A DNA stretch of 64,000 bases from Arsenicibacter sp965247375 (GTDB taxonomy: Bacteria > Bacteroidota > Bacteroidia > Cytophagales > Spirosomataceae): contig CBDFHU010000078.1 in assembly GCA_965247375.1 (NCBI GenBank), positions 11,138-75,137 on the forward strand, written 5' to 3'. Shown here one piece after another: positions 20,374 through 28,623 of this stretch; position 1 is the stretch's first letter; every line of letters starts with the position of its first letter. The position numbers and the translations under genes were made by a program. The notes under the pieces were generated by a model. That model did not search any database and was not told the DNA's origin. It worked only from the letters and a program-made list of their open reading frames with translations.

Positions 20374-20502
20374 TCTGCTTACCGCTCCGAACCCCGCCCG
20401 CTGAGCCCGAAAATCTGCCTGACAACATGCTTCCGCAGCCGGTAACGTGCTGATTCACTCCTTATCTCTTCACTTTTCGTCATCGGCAGATGACTCATTC
20501 AC

Positions 20503-20712
20503 ATGATGAAACGTATAAAAAAAGCCCTGCGCCTGGCAGGGTTGGTTTGCCTTATTATTTTGGCACTCATGGGTATCGGCGTTGGCGGCGCTGCTCCGAT
20601 TCTCCCCATAAAACGGGAACGTTATGTCGACGCTACTCCTAAAACAGAACTCGTGGAGTCTGCCGGTCCCGGACGGACTGATCATTCATTAACCCGTACC
20701 CCGAAGCAATAG
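20503..20712 (+). CDS. Small membrane protein
   Basis: 69 residues. A basic start (MMKRIKKALR) is followed by one hydrophobic helix (LAGLVCLIILALMGIGVGGAA), then APILPIKRERYVDATPKTELVES. The helix-GGAAPI-P-RER-x-K-T-E-L-V-E pattern resembles short conserved Cytophagales proteins of unknown function, which supports it as real. A start at 20506 is equally possible. It is followed by a palindromic repeat that may serve as terminator. Confidence 0.6.
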   Translation: MMKRIKKALRLAGLVCLIILALMGIGVGGAAPILPIKRERYVDATPKTELVESAGPGRTDHSLTRTPKQ

Positions 20713-20724
20713 ATGTCGCTTTTC

Positions 20725-20757
20725 AACTTCCCGAAAGTTTTAAACTTTCGGGAAGTT
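20725..20757. repeat. AACTTCC palindromic element, copy 1
   Basis: A 33-bp perfect palindrome: 16-bp arms (AACTTCCCGAAAGTTT and complement) around a single T. It lies between two convergent genes. Related elements are at 23241 and 26571. Unlike those, each half is not itself symmetric, yet the two halves still match each other exactly. Confidence 0.85.
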
Positions 20758-20775
20758 ATACCGCTGTTAAGTGCG

Positions 20776-22581
20776 TTAAAGGGCCAGATCGCGTTCGCTG
20801 ACAATCGTCAGCACCTCCGGGTCTTTCAGGCGTTGGGCCAGACCGGGGGTTTTGGGCACTTCGTAGTGGAAGTAAAACTTCATCGTGTGAATCTTGCTCT
20901 CATAGAACGCCAGTTCTTCGCCTTCCGGATTGTGGGTCAGCAGCGTGTGTTTGGCGACAGTTGCCTGTTTCAGCCACTGCCAGGCTACGCACACAATACC
21001 AAACAATTCGAGGAATAACGTGGCATCGGCCAGGTAGCGCTCCGTGTCTCCGGCCATGGCGTGCGGTATCAGGGCCGCCATTACCTCCTGAATCTGTGTC
21101 AGTTCACCGGCCAGTTTATCGGCATAAGGTTTCAGGTCGTCGTGCGTGCTGGCTTCGGCAATGGTCTTGCCAATCTCGGCAAAGAGCAGTTTGGCCGCCT
21201 TGCCACCTTTCATCGTCATTTTACGCCCCAGCAAATCCTGCGCCTGAATACCGGTGGTACCTTCGTAAATCGGTGTGATCCGGATGTCACGGTAAAGCTG
21301 TTCGACCGGGAAATCCTCGGTATAGCCGTAGCCCCCGAGCGTCTGCATACTCTGACTCACCGACTGCACCCCCATTTCGGACGGGAACGTTTTGGCCACC
21401 GGCGTCAGAATCTCCATCAGCAGGGTGTACGTCTCCTTGTCATCGCCCTCGGCTACCGATGCGAGGTCGAACAGGCGGGCGGTCTCAAGCAGAATCGACA
21501 GGGAGCCTTCCGTAACCGCTTTCTGGAACAGCAGCATCCGGCGTACGTCGGGGTGGTTGATAATCGGCGTTTGCGGTGCATCCAGCAGGTTTTTCTCATT
21601 CAGGCGGCGGCTCTGCGGGCGTTCTTTGGCATATTGCAGCGCCAGATGATAAGCGGCCGTGGCGATAGCTGCCGCCGTCATGCCTACCCCGATACGGGCT
21701 TCGTTCATCATCTGGAACATGTACGACAGGCCGTAATGCGGTTGTCCGACAAGGTAGCCGATGCAGTCGTCGCGTTCGCCCATGGTCAGGTGCATGGCCG
21801 GTACACCATGCTGACCCATTTTGTGGTAAAGACCGGTTGACGTAACGTCGTTGTCAGTGAATGCACCTGACTCACTCCGGTATTTGGGTACGACAAACAG
21901 CGAAATGCCTTTGGTACCTTTAGGCGCACCGTCGATACGGGCCAGCATCAGGTGAATGATGTTATCGGCCGCGTCGTGATCACCGGCAGATATAAAGACT
22001 TTTTGCCCGCGGATTTTGTAGACGCCGGCATCGGCATCTACCGGCGTAGCTGTGGTAATGACGTCGGAAAGCGAACTACCGGCCTGTGGTTCCGTCAGGG
22101 CCATGGTGCCCTGCCAGACACCCGAGAGCATGTTCGGAACGTAGGCCTCCTGCAATTCCGGTGAGCCGAATGACGTAATCAGGTGGGCGGCTCCGGAGGT
22201 GAGGCCGGTGTACATCATACCGTTGTTGGCCGCCATCAGAATAAAGCCGACGCTGGAACTGATGAGTTCCGGGAGCTGCTGTCCGCCGTGTTCAAACGAA
22301 AAACCGGCTCCGATCAGCCCGGATTCGCCCAGTGCTTTCAGATAGGGCTTGATTGCCGGATGAACCTTTACCTGTCCGTCTTTCAGGACCGGCGGATGCT
22401 GATCGACGCTTCTCAGGTGTGGATACATCAGGTTTTCAGCAATATAGGTGGCCGAGTCGAGCGCCATGCTGAACGTCTCGCGGTCGTGCGCACTGAAGTA
22501 AGGGTATTGCGCCAGTTTTTCGGCCTCAAATACCTCATGCAGCAGGAATTGCAGGTTACGTTTGCTAAAAAAAGTAGCCAT
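20776..22581 (-). CDS. Acyl-CoA dehydrogenase, long (about 600 aa) DmdC/FadE5-like type
   Basis: 601 residues, intact. An N-terminal extension (FFSKRNLQFLLHEVF) leads into the dehydrogenase core with MALTEPQAGSSLSDV (FAD and substrate loop), RGQKVFISAGDHD, GISLFVVPKYR, the helical domain with FQMMNEARIGVGM, and the catalytic Glu in TPIYEGTTGIQAQDLLGRK. A C-terminal extension of about 130 residues follows, as in 3-methylmercaptopropionyl-CoA and FadE5-type enzymes. It oxidises an acyl-CoA to the enoyl-CoA in beta-oxidation, passing electrons to ETF. The exact chain length cannot be read from sequence. It is a close paralogue of the frameshifted gene at 15779-17574 and appears monocistronic. 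Confidence 0.95.
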   Translation of the reverse strand: MATFFSKRNLQFLLHEVFEAEKLAQYPYFSAHDRETFSMALDSATYIAENLMYPHLRSVDQHPPVLKDGQVKVHPAIKPYLKALGESGLIGAGFSFEHGGQQLPELISSSVGFILMAANNGMMYTGLTSGAAHLITSFGSPELQEAYVPNMLSGVWQGTMALTEPQAGSSLSDVITTATPVDADAGVYKIRGQKVFISAGDHDAADNIIHLMLARIDGAPKGTKGISLFVVPKYRSESGAFTDNDVTSTGLYHKMGQHGVPAMHLTMGERDDCIGYLVGQPHYGLSYMFQMMNEARIGVGMTAAAIATAAYHLALQYAKERPQSRRLNEKNLLDAPQTPIINHPDVRRMLLFQKAVTEGSLSILLETARLFDLASVAEGDDKETYTLLMEILTPVAKTFPSEMGVQSVSQSMQTLGGYGYTEDFPVEQLYRDIRITPIYEGTTGIQAQDLLGRKMTMKGGKAAKLLFAEIGKTIAEASTHDDLKPYADKLAGELTQIQEVMAALIPHAMAGDTERYLADATLFLELFGIVCVAWQWLKQATVAKHTLLTHNPEGEELAFYESKIHTMKFYFHYEVPKTPGLAQRLKDPEVLTIVSERDLAL

Positions 22582-22707
22582 GAAGTAGGGTTAGTTAATC
22601 GGGGTCTGTAGTAAAAATACAGGTATTTGTCTGAATTATACCATTGGGTCAGGAATTATAGCTTACTTTATGACGTTAATGCAGCGTTAAACAAACTAAT
22701 TTCTACC

Positions 22708-23232
22708 ATGAGAAAGCTAACTGCTTTTATCCTTGTATTCTTATCAGCCTTTTCATTTGTGATGGCGCAAAACCCATCAAGCCCTAAGATTACGGCCGAG
22801 AGCCCTAACAAAAACATTAAAGTAGTCTATGGTCAGCCGTCGAAACGCGGCCGTGTTATTTTTGGAGAAGAAAGCTCGAACAGCCTGGAAAAATTTGGAA
22901 AAGTATGGCGTACGGGCGCTAACGAAGCCACCGAAATCACGTTCAAAAATGACGTCATGTTTGGCGGCAAGCACGTAAAGGCAGGAACGTATACGTTGTT
23001 CACCATCCCGAATCCGAAGGAGTGGACGGTTATTCTGAATAAAGAACTGGGTCAGTGGGGTGCGTATGACTATGACAAAATCAAAGGAAGCGATGCCGCT
23101 CAGGTAAAAGTACCGGTAACAGCCAATAAGGCTACTGTGGAGAAACTGACGATTACCCCTGCCAACAATAGCGTGGCCATTGCGTGGGATAACGTAAGCA
23201 TTTCCGTACCGGTGATGGAGCACGGCAAGTAA
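22708..23232 (+). CDS. DUF2911 family secreted protein
   Basis: 174 residues from the ATG at 22708, which gives a clear signal peptide (MRKLTAFILVFLSAFSFVMAQ). An in-frame Met at 22627 would only add non-signal sequence. Family motifs: VVYGQPSKRGRVIFGE, FGKVWRTGANEATEITF, AGTYTLFTIPNPKEWTVILN and LGQWGAYDYD. DUF2911 proteins are small secreted beta-rich proteins common in Bacteroidota; the function is unknown. It is followed by a palindromic AACTTCC element and is divergent from the dehydrogenase gene upstream. Confidence 0.92.
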   Translation: MRKLTAFILVFLSAFSFVMAQNPSSPKITAESPNKNIKVVYGQPSKRGRVIFGEESSNSLEKFGKVWRTGANEATEITFKNDVMFGGKHVKAGTYTLFTIPNPKEWTVILNKELGQWGAYDYDKIKGSDAAQVKVPVTANKATVEKLTITPANNSVAIAWDNVSISVPVMEHGK

Positions 23233-23240
23233 TACACCTG

Positions 23241-23273
23241 AACTTCCAGGAAGTCTTTAACTTCCTGGAAGTT
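23241..23273. repeat. AACTTCC palindromic element, copy 2
   Basis: Two near-identical 15-bp palindromes (AACTTCCAGGAAGTC and AACTTCCTGGAAGTT) separated by three T, forming a 15-bp hairpin with one mismatch. It sits between convergent gene ends, 8 bases after the DUF2911 stop. Confidence 0.8.
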
Positions 23274-23284
23274 AAATAAAAGAT

Positions 23285-24370
23285 TTATAAATGCACTACC
23301 TTACCGGTTTTCGCCGATTCACGGGCGGCCGATAGAATCTCAACCACGACTTCATTCACCGGAAACGACGATAGGTCTTTCTCCGGTTTCAGTTCACCCC
23401 GCACCACCGCCGCCAGATAGGCAAACACATTCGACTGCGCATGCGGCAGCGGCTGTAAATCAAGCCAGGTTTCTTTCCCGAAACGTTCGCCCGATACGTA
23501 TTTCATTTTAGCTTCTTTATTGGCCACCAGAATGCCTTTTGTGCCGTAGACTTCAGTGTCTTTCCGGTCGAAGGGCCAGTTCCACGACGCCTGAATAATG
23601 GCCTGGCAGGTTGGATAGGTCAGGATAATGGTTGCTTCGTCATCCACCTTCGGATATATGTCCGGTTTCAGTTGCTGGGTAACCGCCATGACCGAGATCG
23701 GGCGCTGTCCGTCCATCAGCCACGTCATGATGTTAGCCCCGTAGCAGCCAAAGTCGATCAGGGCACCGCCTCCGTTCTGCACCGGATCAGTAAGCCAGCC
23801 GGTGAAATCGCGGCTACACCCGATCTCAATCGGGCCGCGATGGCCGTCCATAATTACAACCTTGCGCAGCGAACCGAGGCTCTTTTCGGTTTTAACCATG
23901 TCCCACACCTTCGCGTGTGACGGATACCAGGTCGTTTCAAAGTTTGTCAGCAGGTGAATGCCGTATTTTTTCTGAAGCATCCGCATCTGATTCAGGTGGT
24001 CAACACTGACCGCCAGCGGCTTTTCAACAATCACATGGACCCCTTTCGGCGCGCAGGCTTTTACCACGTCGAGGTGTTGGTAAATTGAGTTGAACGCGCA
24101 GACCGCTTCGGGTTTCGTTTGCTGAATCAGCGCATCAAGGCTGGCAAACCAGAGCGATTCAGGCAGGTTGTGCCGTTTCAGCAGGCGCATGGCCAGTTCC
24201 TTGTTTGGTTCGGCAAAACCAACAATCTCCACATCGTCGGGGTGACGCATGTAGTCGAATACCAGATTGATGTGGTCGTGGGTCATACCGGCCACACCGA
24301 CACGGACCGGTTTGGCATAGGCAAGACCGGTTAGCAACAGACAGCAAAGAATTGACAGTACCGTTTTCAT
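23285..24370 (-). CDS. Exported Gfo/Idh/MocA family oxidoreductase
   Basis: 361 residues. A signal peptide (MKTVLSILCCLLLTGLAYA) is followed directly by the Rossmann fold (VRVGVAGMTHDH), then the family motif VIVEKPLAVSVDHLNQM with the EKP Lys, and the C-terminal beta-sheet domain (HRGPIEIGCSRDFTGW; GGGALIDFGCYGANIMTWL with the conserved D-x-G-x-x-x-x-D/N pattern). These enzymes use tightly bound NAD(P) to oxidise sugar hydroxyls. The signal peptide implies periplasmic action, as in glucose-fructose oxidoreductase. The upstream DUF2007 gene overlaps it by 4 bases, so the two are translationally coupled. The neighbours (propeller-cytochrome, DUF1080) suggest a 3-keto-sugar pathway. Confidence 0.92.
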   Translation of the reverse strand: MKTVLSILCCLLLTGLAYAKPVRVGVAGMTHDHINLVFDYMRHPDDVEIVGFAEPNKELAMRLLKRHNLPESLWFASLDALIQQTKPEAVCAFNSIYQHLDVVKACAPKGVHVIVEKPLAVSVDHLNQMRMLQKKYGIHLLTNFETTWYPSHAKVWDMVKTEKSLGSLRKVVIMDGHRGPIEIGCSRDFTGWLTDPVQNGGGALIDFGCYGANIMTWLMDGQRPISVMAVTQQLKPDIYPKVDDEATIILTYPTCQAIIQASWNWPFDRKDTEVYGTKGILVANKEAKMKYVSGERFGKETWLDLQPLPHAQSNVFAYLAAVVRGELKPEKDLSSFPVNEVVVEILSAARESAKTGKVVHL

Positions 24371-24627
24371 GATTCCGTATCTTCAGGCTGGTTTTGCTGA
24401 TAGGCGTCAATAATGGTTTTAGCCTTGTCGACGTCTGTTTTTGACACAATTACCTTAACGGCTCCCATGCCGCCCGGCGATGCCCACCACGGGGCCAGGG
24501 TTCCCAGAAATTCGTCTTTCAGGAACGCGTTGATTTCTTCATTTTCCAGCAGGCTTTTCACGACTTCGGCCTGCATGATGCTGCCGGCAAAAACCTGTAC
24601 AAACTCGATGTTATTCGGTGTTTCCAT
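24367..24627 (-). CDS. DUF2007 putative signal-transducing protein
   Basis: 86 residues: VQVFAGSIMQAEVVKSLLE, NAFLKDEF and VKVIVSKTDVDKAKTIID fit the DUF2007 ferredoxin-like fold (PII-like in shape). Function unknown. The stop overlaps the ATG of the exported oxidoreductase (ATGA-type overlap), which argues for an operon. It begins 33 bases after the glycosyltransferase gene on the same strand. Confidence 0.85.
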   Translation of the reverse strand: METPNNIEFVQVFAGSIMQAEVVKSLLENEEINAFLKDEFLGTLAPWWASPGGMGAVKVIVSKTDVDKAKTIIDAYQQNQPEDTES

Positions 24628-24659
24628 ATATTGTAAAACGGAATGTTATGGTCTTCTAC

Positions 24660-26360
24660 TTATTTCCGGACTTCGGCGATCACAAACGGTTCGAGCGCCG
24701 AGGCACGCGTTTCGTGATTCAGGAAATTACCTTTCAGCTGGCTGACGTGGAAGTACGAAAACGACTTCAGTTGCTTCACTGTCCAGCCCTGTTGTTGCAG
24801 CGAATCCAGCCGCTCCGGTCGGGTAAAGATGATCACCGGCTCCACTGATACTGACGCTTGTAACGTATCTGTGTCGCGCCAGTAATGCAGGGGTTGATCG
24901 AGATAGAACTCAAACGAATAGGAATTGTCGCGGTACATGCCGACGGGCTGGTTTTTCCGGCCGGCCTGGTTGAGGTAAAACGCCGCTTCGCCACCGGCCT
25001 GATAGGGGAGCAGATCAGGGAGAAAAAACAGGTTATAAAACCCGAAGGTCAGCAGAGAGGCACCAACGGTTCGACCCACCAGTGTTGACAGCATACTGGT
25101 ATGACCCCAAACCGGACTGATAGCACCGGTACGGAAAACAACGAAAATAACCGCCAGAAAGAGCCCGATCCAGAGGGCCGCACCGGTCAGCTGCGAAGGC
25201 TGGAAAAAGAACAAAAGGGCCACGGCCACGGCCGCCAGCAGGAAGGCAATGCCGGTCTGTACCCACAGCCACCGGCGCAGGACCAGTTCTGAACGCAGTT
25301 CCGCCAGGTAAGAGGCCGTCAGAATGGCAAAGAACGGAAAGACGATGTTCATGTAGTGCGGCAACTGAAAACCCGACAGCGAAAACAGCAGAAAGGTCAT
25401 CAGCCCCGAACCAAGCGAAACATACTCGGGCAGCGGATTTTTGCGGCGGACCAGCCCTACGATTACTTTCCCGACACCGGCATAGAGCAGCAGCGACCAC
25501 GGCAGAAATGCCCATAACAGTGTATGGACAAAAAAGAGCTTATCGCCCTGGCCTTTGATCGGACCGGTATTGAAAAAACGGCCGAACTGGCTGTCCCAGA
25601 AAAAGAAGCGGATACCCGAAACGCCGGTTTTACCGAAAACGATTTTCTCCGGATGCCGGTCAAACTGTTGGTAGAGAGTGTAGAGCTCCGGCAGTGTAAA
25701 CGCAATGGTCAGGACAATGGCAGCATACCACCGCCATTTCAGCAGTTCTTTCCAGTTGCCCGTCAGAAAAAAGTGGATTACCAGTCCCGCCCCGATCGGG
25801 ACGAGTACGAACGGGCCTTTGGTCATCAGTGCACAACCGGCCCAGAACGAACCCATCAGCAGGTCGGTCAGGTTAGTCTTGGGACGCAGGGACATGCGGT
25901 AGAAATGGAACACACTGCCGATAATCTGTCCGAGCAGGAAGGGCTCCGCCCGTACATCGTTGTTCGACATGATCAGGTGCATGGTCGTCAGCAGGATCAG
26001 TACCGAGAGTTGGGCGACGAGGCGGTTGTAGGATAACAGCGCAAACCGGTAGGTGTACCAGAGACCGATGCCGAAAAAGATCAGACCCGGCAGTTTATAG
26101 GCAAATGAATTGATGCCGAAGAGTTTATAGCTTAATGCCGTGATCCAGAACGGAAAATGGGGTTTGTCGAGCCAGTCATAGCCTTCAACGTACAGGTTGA
26201 CAAAGTCGTTGGATTGGGCCATGGTTTTGGCAATGGTGGCATACAGGGCACCGTCGGGTTCGAGAATGTACGAGCCCAGCCCGAGCATATTCAGGACGAT
26301 GCCCGACACGATGAGGCTGTAGAAAAGCCGGTTGGGAATAGGGTCGGAATGGTTAGTCAT
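24660..26360 (-). CDS. GT39-type membrane glycosyltransferase (ArnT/PMT-like)
   Basis: 566 residues from the ATG at 26360 (MTNHSDPIPNRLFYS). An upstream in-frame Met would add 17 atypical residues. The first periplasmic loop carries the family signature SYILEPDGALYATIAKTMAQ and WLDKPHFPFW, followed by about 11-12 hydrophobic segments, for example LPGLIFFGIGLWYTYRF, LSVLILLTTMHLIM and GLMTFLLFSLSGFQLPHYMN. A C-terminal periplasmic domain of about 100 residues follows (PVGMYRDNSYSFEFYLDQPL). Enzymes of this type transfer a sugar from a polyprenyl carrier to lipid A or protein on the periplasmic side. The acceptor is unknown. It heads a minus-strand run with DUF2007 and the Gfo/Idh/MocA gene. 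Confidence 0.9.
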   Translation of the reverse strand: MTNHSDPIPNRLFYSLIVSGIVLNMLGLGSYILEPDGALYATIAKTMAQSNDFVNLYVEGYDWLDKPHFPFWITALSYKLFGINSFAYKLPGLIFFGIGLWYTYRFALLSYNRLVAQLSVLILLTTMHLIMSNNDVRAEPFLLGQIIGSVFHFYRMSLRPKTNLTDLLMGSFWAGCALMTKGPFVLVPIGAGLVIHFFLTGNWKELLKWRWYAAIVLTIAFTLPELYTLYQQFDRHPEKIVFGKTGVSGIRFFFWDSQFGRFFNTGPIKGQGDKLFFVHTLLWAFLPWSLLLYAGVGKVIVGLVRRKNPLPEYVSLGSGLMTFLLFSLSGFQLPHYMNIVFPFFAILTASYLAELRSELVLRRWLWVQTGIAFLLAAVAVALLFFFQPSQLTGAALWIGLFLAVIFVVFRTGAISPVWGHTSMLSTLVGRTVGASLLTFGFYNLFFLPDLLPYQAGGEAAFYLNQAGRKNQPVGMYRDNSYSFEFYLDQPLHYWRDTDTLQASVSVEPVIIFTRPERLDSLQQQGWTVKQLKSFSYFHVSQLKGNFLNHETRASALEPFVIAEVRK

Positions 26361-26551
26361 TTTTGTTATCGTTGACGTATGGTTTATCCGGAATGTATTC
26401 CGGATTTTCAAAATCGTTCTGCCCGGCGTTCAGACCCCGCCCTGCTGACTATCGAAATTCAATCGCCTTCGCAAAGTTTGGTGGTTATGCTGGAAAAAAC
26501 AGCAATCTCCTTCCATTTTGGTGTAAAATCGTGTTATCGGGTGGCCTTAAC

Positions 26552-26622
26552 GAAGCTGCCGGTTTGCCATAACTTCCAGGAAGTTCTAAACTTCCTGGAA
26601 GTTATGGCAAACCGGCAGCTTC
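26552..26622. repeat. Long perfect hairpin with AACTTCC element, copy 3
   Basis: Perfect 34-bp arms (26552-26585 and 26589-26622) around a CTA loop. The inner 15 bp of each arm is the AACTTCC(A/T)GGAAGTT element; the outer 19 bp (beginning GAAGCTGCCGGTTTGCC) is unique to this copy. It lies between the start of the glycosyltransferase gene and the end of the propeller-cytochrome gene, both on the minus strand, so it may end the latter's transcript. The remaining bases of this 283-base gap hold a 9-bp palindrome (ATCCGGAAT/ATTCCGGAT at 26386-26405). Confidence 0.9.
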
Positions 26623-26643
26623 CTGATTAAATGCGTTGCTGAC

Positions 26644-28617
26644 TTACGGCTTTGGTTCCGCTGGTTTTGCGGCTTTGGCCGGTGCCGCCAGCGAGTTGAT
26701 CCATGCGGCAATCTTCAGCGCATCTGCGCGCGGTACCTGTGGCATCGGCGGCATTTCCGTTGCGTAGTCAGGCCAGTTTGCCGGTTTCGGATTATGAATC
26801 AGCTCCACAATCTGTTCGTTCGTGTACCCCCGTTTGGCTACGTCACGGTAGGCTGGGCCCACCTGACGTTTGTCGGCCTGATGGCAGGCCAGACAGGTAT
26901 GGCGGGTTAACAGGCCTTTTACTTCTTCGTAGGTCGGGGCTTTGGCTGTTGCTGCCGCTGACACTGTTTTAGGGCGACCACTTGGGGTGGCCCCTACGGG
27001 GGCGGTTTTGTTGCCTGGTTTGGTGGCCGGCCGTACGGGGGCCAGTTCGCTGACAGGCAGTTTGGCGCCGTCGGGGATGTTGTTCAGTGTGTAGTAGGCA
27101 ATCGGGTGAACCAGTGAATGGGAGCCCTCAACCGCACGAACACCGTCGATCGTCAGCTGATGGATGTAATACTGGCGCAGGTTATCGACCACCAGACGGG
27201 CCTTCATGCCGTCTTCGGATACTTTTATCCCTTTAACTACGTGCTTTTCCTTGTTGATTGTCGGGCTGCCGTAGACCGGATGGTATTTGTAAATAAAGCT
27301 TTCGACGTTGTAAGAGGCCGGATCTTCGGCTGATTTGCGGTCAACCGGTTTGGTGAATTCTACCTCAAACCCATCCGGCATCGCCCGCACAGCGCGCATT
27401 TCAAACGGTGTCTGTCCGTTCCAGACCAGGCGTTGCAGGCCTTCGTTGGCTTCACCGGCAGAACCCCAGCCGCGGTTGGTTTCGCCGACAAACAGCGAGC
27501 CGTCTTTTGCCCATGCCATCCGCAGTACACCCGACTGGAAGCCATTCCGGAATTCGATGGCGGCACCCTGGTACTCGCCTTTCACTTTTTCCAGGAATAC
27601 CCGTGAAATCTTGCTCATCCCCTGATCACCGACCAGCAGCTGACCGCCGAACGGCCCGAAGTTACCTTCCGGAATGGTCAGGATTTCTGAATTCGAAATA
27701 CCCAGGATACCGTGAGGCAACCAAACCGCCGGCAACTGCACTTGCGGGATTGATTTTTTTACCTCAAACAGCAGATCCGGCGTTTCGTTAACCACGTTCT
27801 CCGGCTTGATGTACCGGCCATTGGCGTCTTTGTTCTGCCGCGGGCTGACTTTTGCATATAACTGCTCCGTTGTCAGGTTCAGCGGTGAGCCGGGCATGTT
27901 CGTCCAGCGCAGACCGCCCGGGTGACCGGTAAACGCGCCCTTCTTCACGTGGATGATACCGCCCGAACCCTGCCAGTCGCCCTGGTTATCGGCATAGAAA
28001 AACTCACCGTCAACGATACCCAGACCGCATGGCGAGCGCATACCCGTTGCCCACGGCTCCATTTTACCGTCTTCGCTGATTTTCATGGTCCAGCCACGCC
28101 ACGGGACACGACTTTCGCCCCGCCACCACTCTTCGTCGCCGAAAGCGACGTTACCCGTTACGAAAAACGTACCGTCCGGCGCAATTTTAGGGCCGAAGCT
28201 ATATTCATGGTAATGGCCCGAAATCGGCCAGGCATATACTGTTTCAAACACATCGGCTTTACCATCCTTGTTGGAGTCAACGAGTTTGGTAAGCTCGCCG
28301 CGCTGCGCGCAGTACAGCGCACCATCTTTGTAGACCAATCCCAGAATCTCGTGCAGACCGCTGGCAAATTTGCGGAAATACGGCTTGCGGCTTGTCGGGT
28401 TTTCAACAATCCAGATATCGCCCCGGCGGGTGGCTACACCCAGATCGCCGTTTGGCAGCACCGTCAGTCCGCCTACTTCGAGCAGGGTGCCTTCGGGAGC
28501 CGTTACTTTCAGAATTTTAAAGAAATCTTCCTCTTTCGGAGACTCCTGCGCAACGGCCGGCAGCACCAGCGCTGACGCCAGGCAAGCGGCCAACAGGAAT
28601 TTATGTAGTTTTTTCAT
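26644..28617 (-). CDS. PQQ/sorbosone dehydrogenase-like propeller fused to cytochrome c
   Basis: 657 residues. Signal peptide 1-23; a six-bladed propeller of the glucose/sorbosone dehydrogenase type (GGLTVLPNGDLGVATRRGDIW, GHYHEYSFGPKIAPDG, RSPCGLGI, PFGGQLLVGDQG); a beta domain (about 420-520); an Ala/Pro/Lys-rich linker; then a class-I cytochrome c domain with the haem site CLACH at 575-579 and an axial Met in ATEMPPMPQV. It probably oxidises a sugar or polyol, or docks to one, and passes electrons to the respiratory chain. The end of the DUF1080-PA14 gene lies 6 bases before its start, which indicates one operon. Whether it binds PQQ cannot be told; it may be only a structural propeller. 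Confidence 0.9.
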   Translation of the reverse strand: MKKLHKFLLAACLASALVLPAVAQESPKEEDFFKILKVTAPEGTLLEVGGLTVLPNGDLGVATRRGDIWIVENPTSRKPYFRKFASGLHEILGLVYKDGALYCAQRGELTKLVDSNKDGKADVFETVYAWPISGHYHEYSFGPKIAPDGTFFVTGNVAFGDEEWWRGESRVPWRGWTMKISEDGKMEPWATGMRSPCGLGIVDGEFFYADNQGDWQGSGGIIHVKKGAFTGHPGGLRWTNMPGSPLNLTTEQLYAKVSPRQNKDANGRYIKPENVVNETPDLLFEVKKSIPQVQLPAVWLPHGILGISNSEILTIPEGNFGPFGGQLLVGDQGMSKISRVFLEKVKGEYQGAAIEFRNGFQSGVLRMAWAKDGSLFVGETNRGWGSAGEANEGLQRLVWNGQTPFEMRAVRAMPDGFEVEFTKPVDRKSAEDPASYNVESFIYKYHPVYGSPTINKEKHVVKGIKVSEDGMKARLVVDNLRQYYIHQLTIDGVRAVEGSHSLVHPIAYYTLNNIPDGAKLPVSELAPVRPATKPGNKTAPVGATPSGRPKTVSAAATAKAPTYEEVKGLLTRHTCLACHQADKRQVGPAYRDVAKRGYTNEQIVELIHNPKPANWPDYATEMPPMPQVPRADALKIAAWINSLAAPAKAAKPAEPKP

Positions 28618-28623
28618 GGACGT

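Noticed and set aside
20058..20453. Uninterrupted 131-residue reading of the small gene at 20 kb
   Set aside because: The C-terminal half is Cys/Arg/Pro-rich and unlike a protein; removing one T from the T7 run gives a natural hydrophobic ending at 20373.
26552..26622. End of an insertion sequence
   Set aside because: A perfect hairpin but no transposase, no second end and no target-site duplication nearby.
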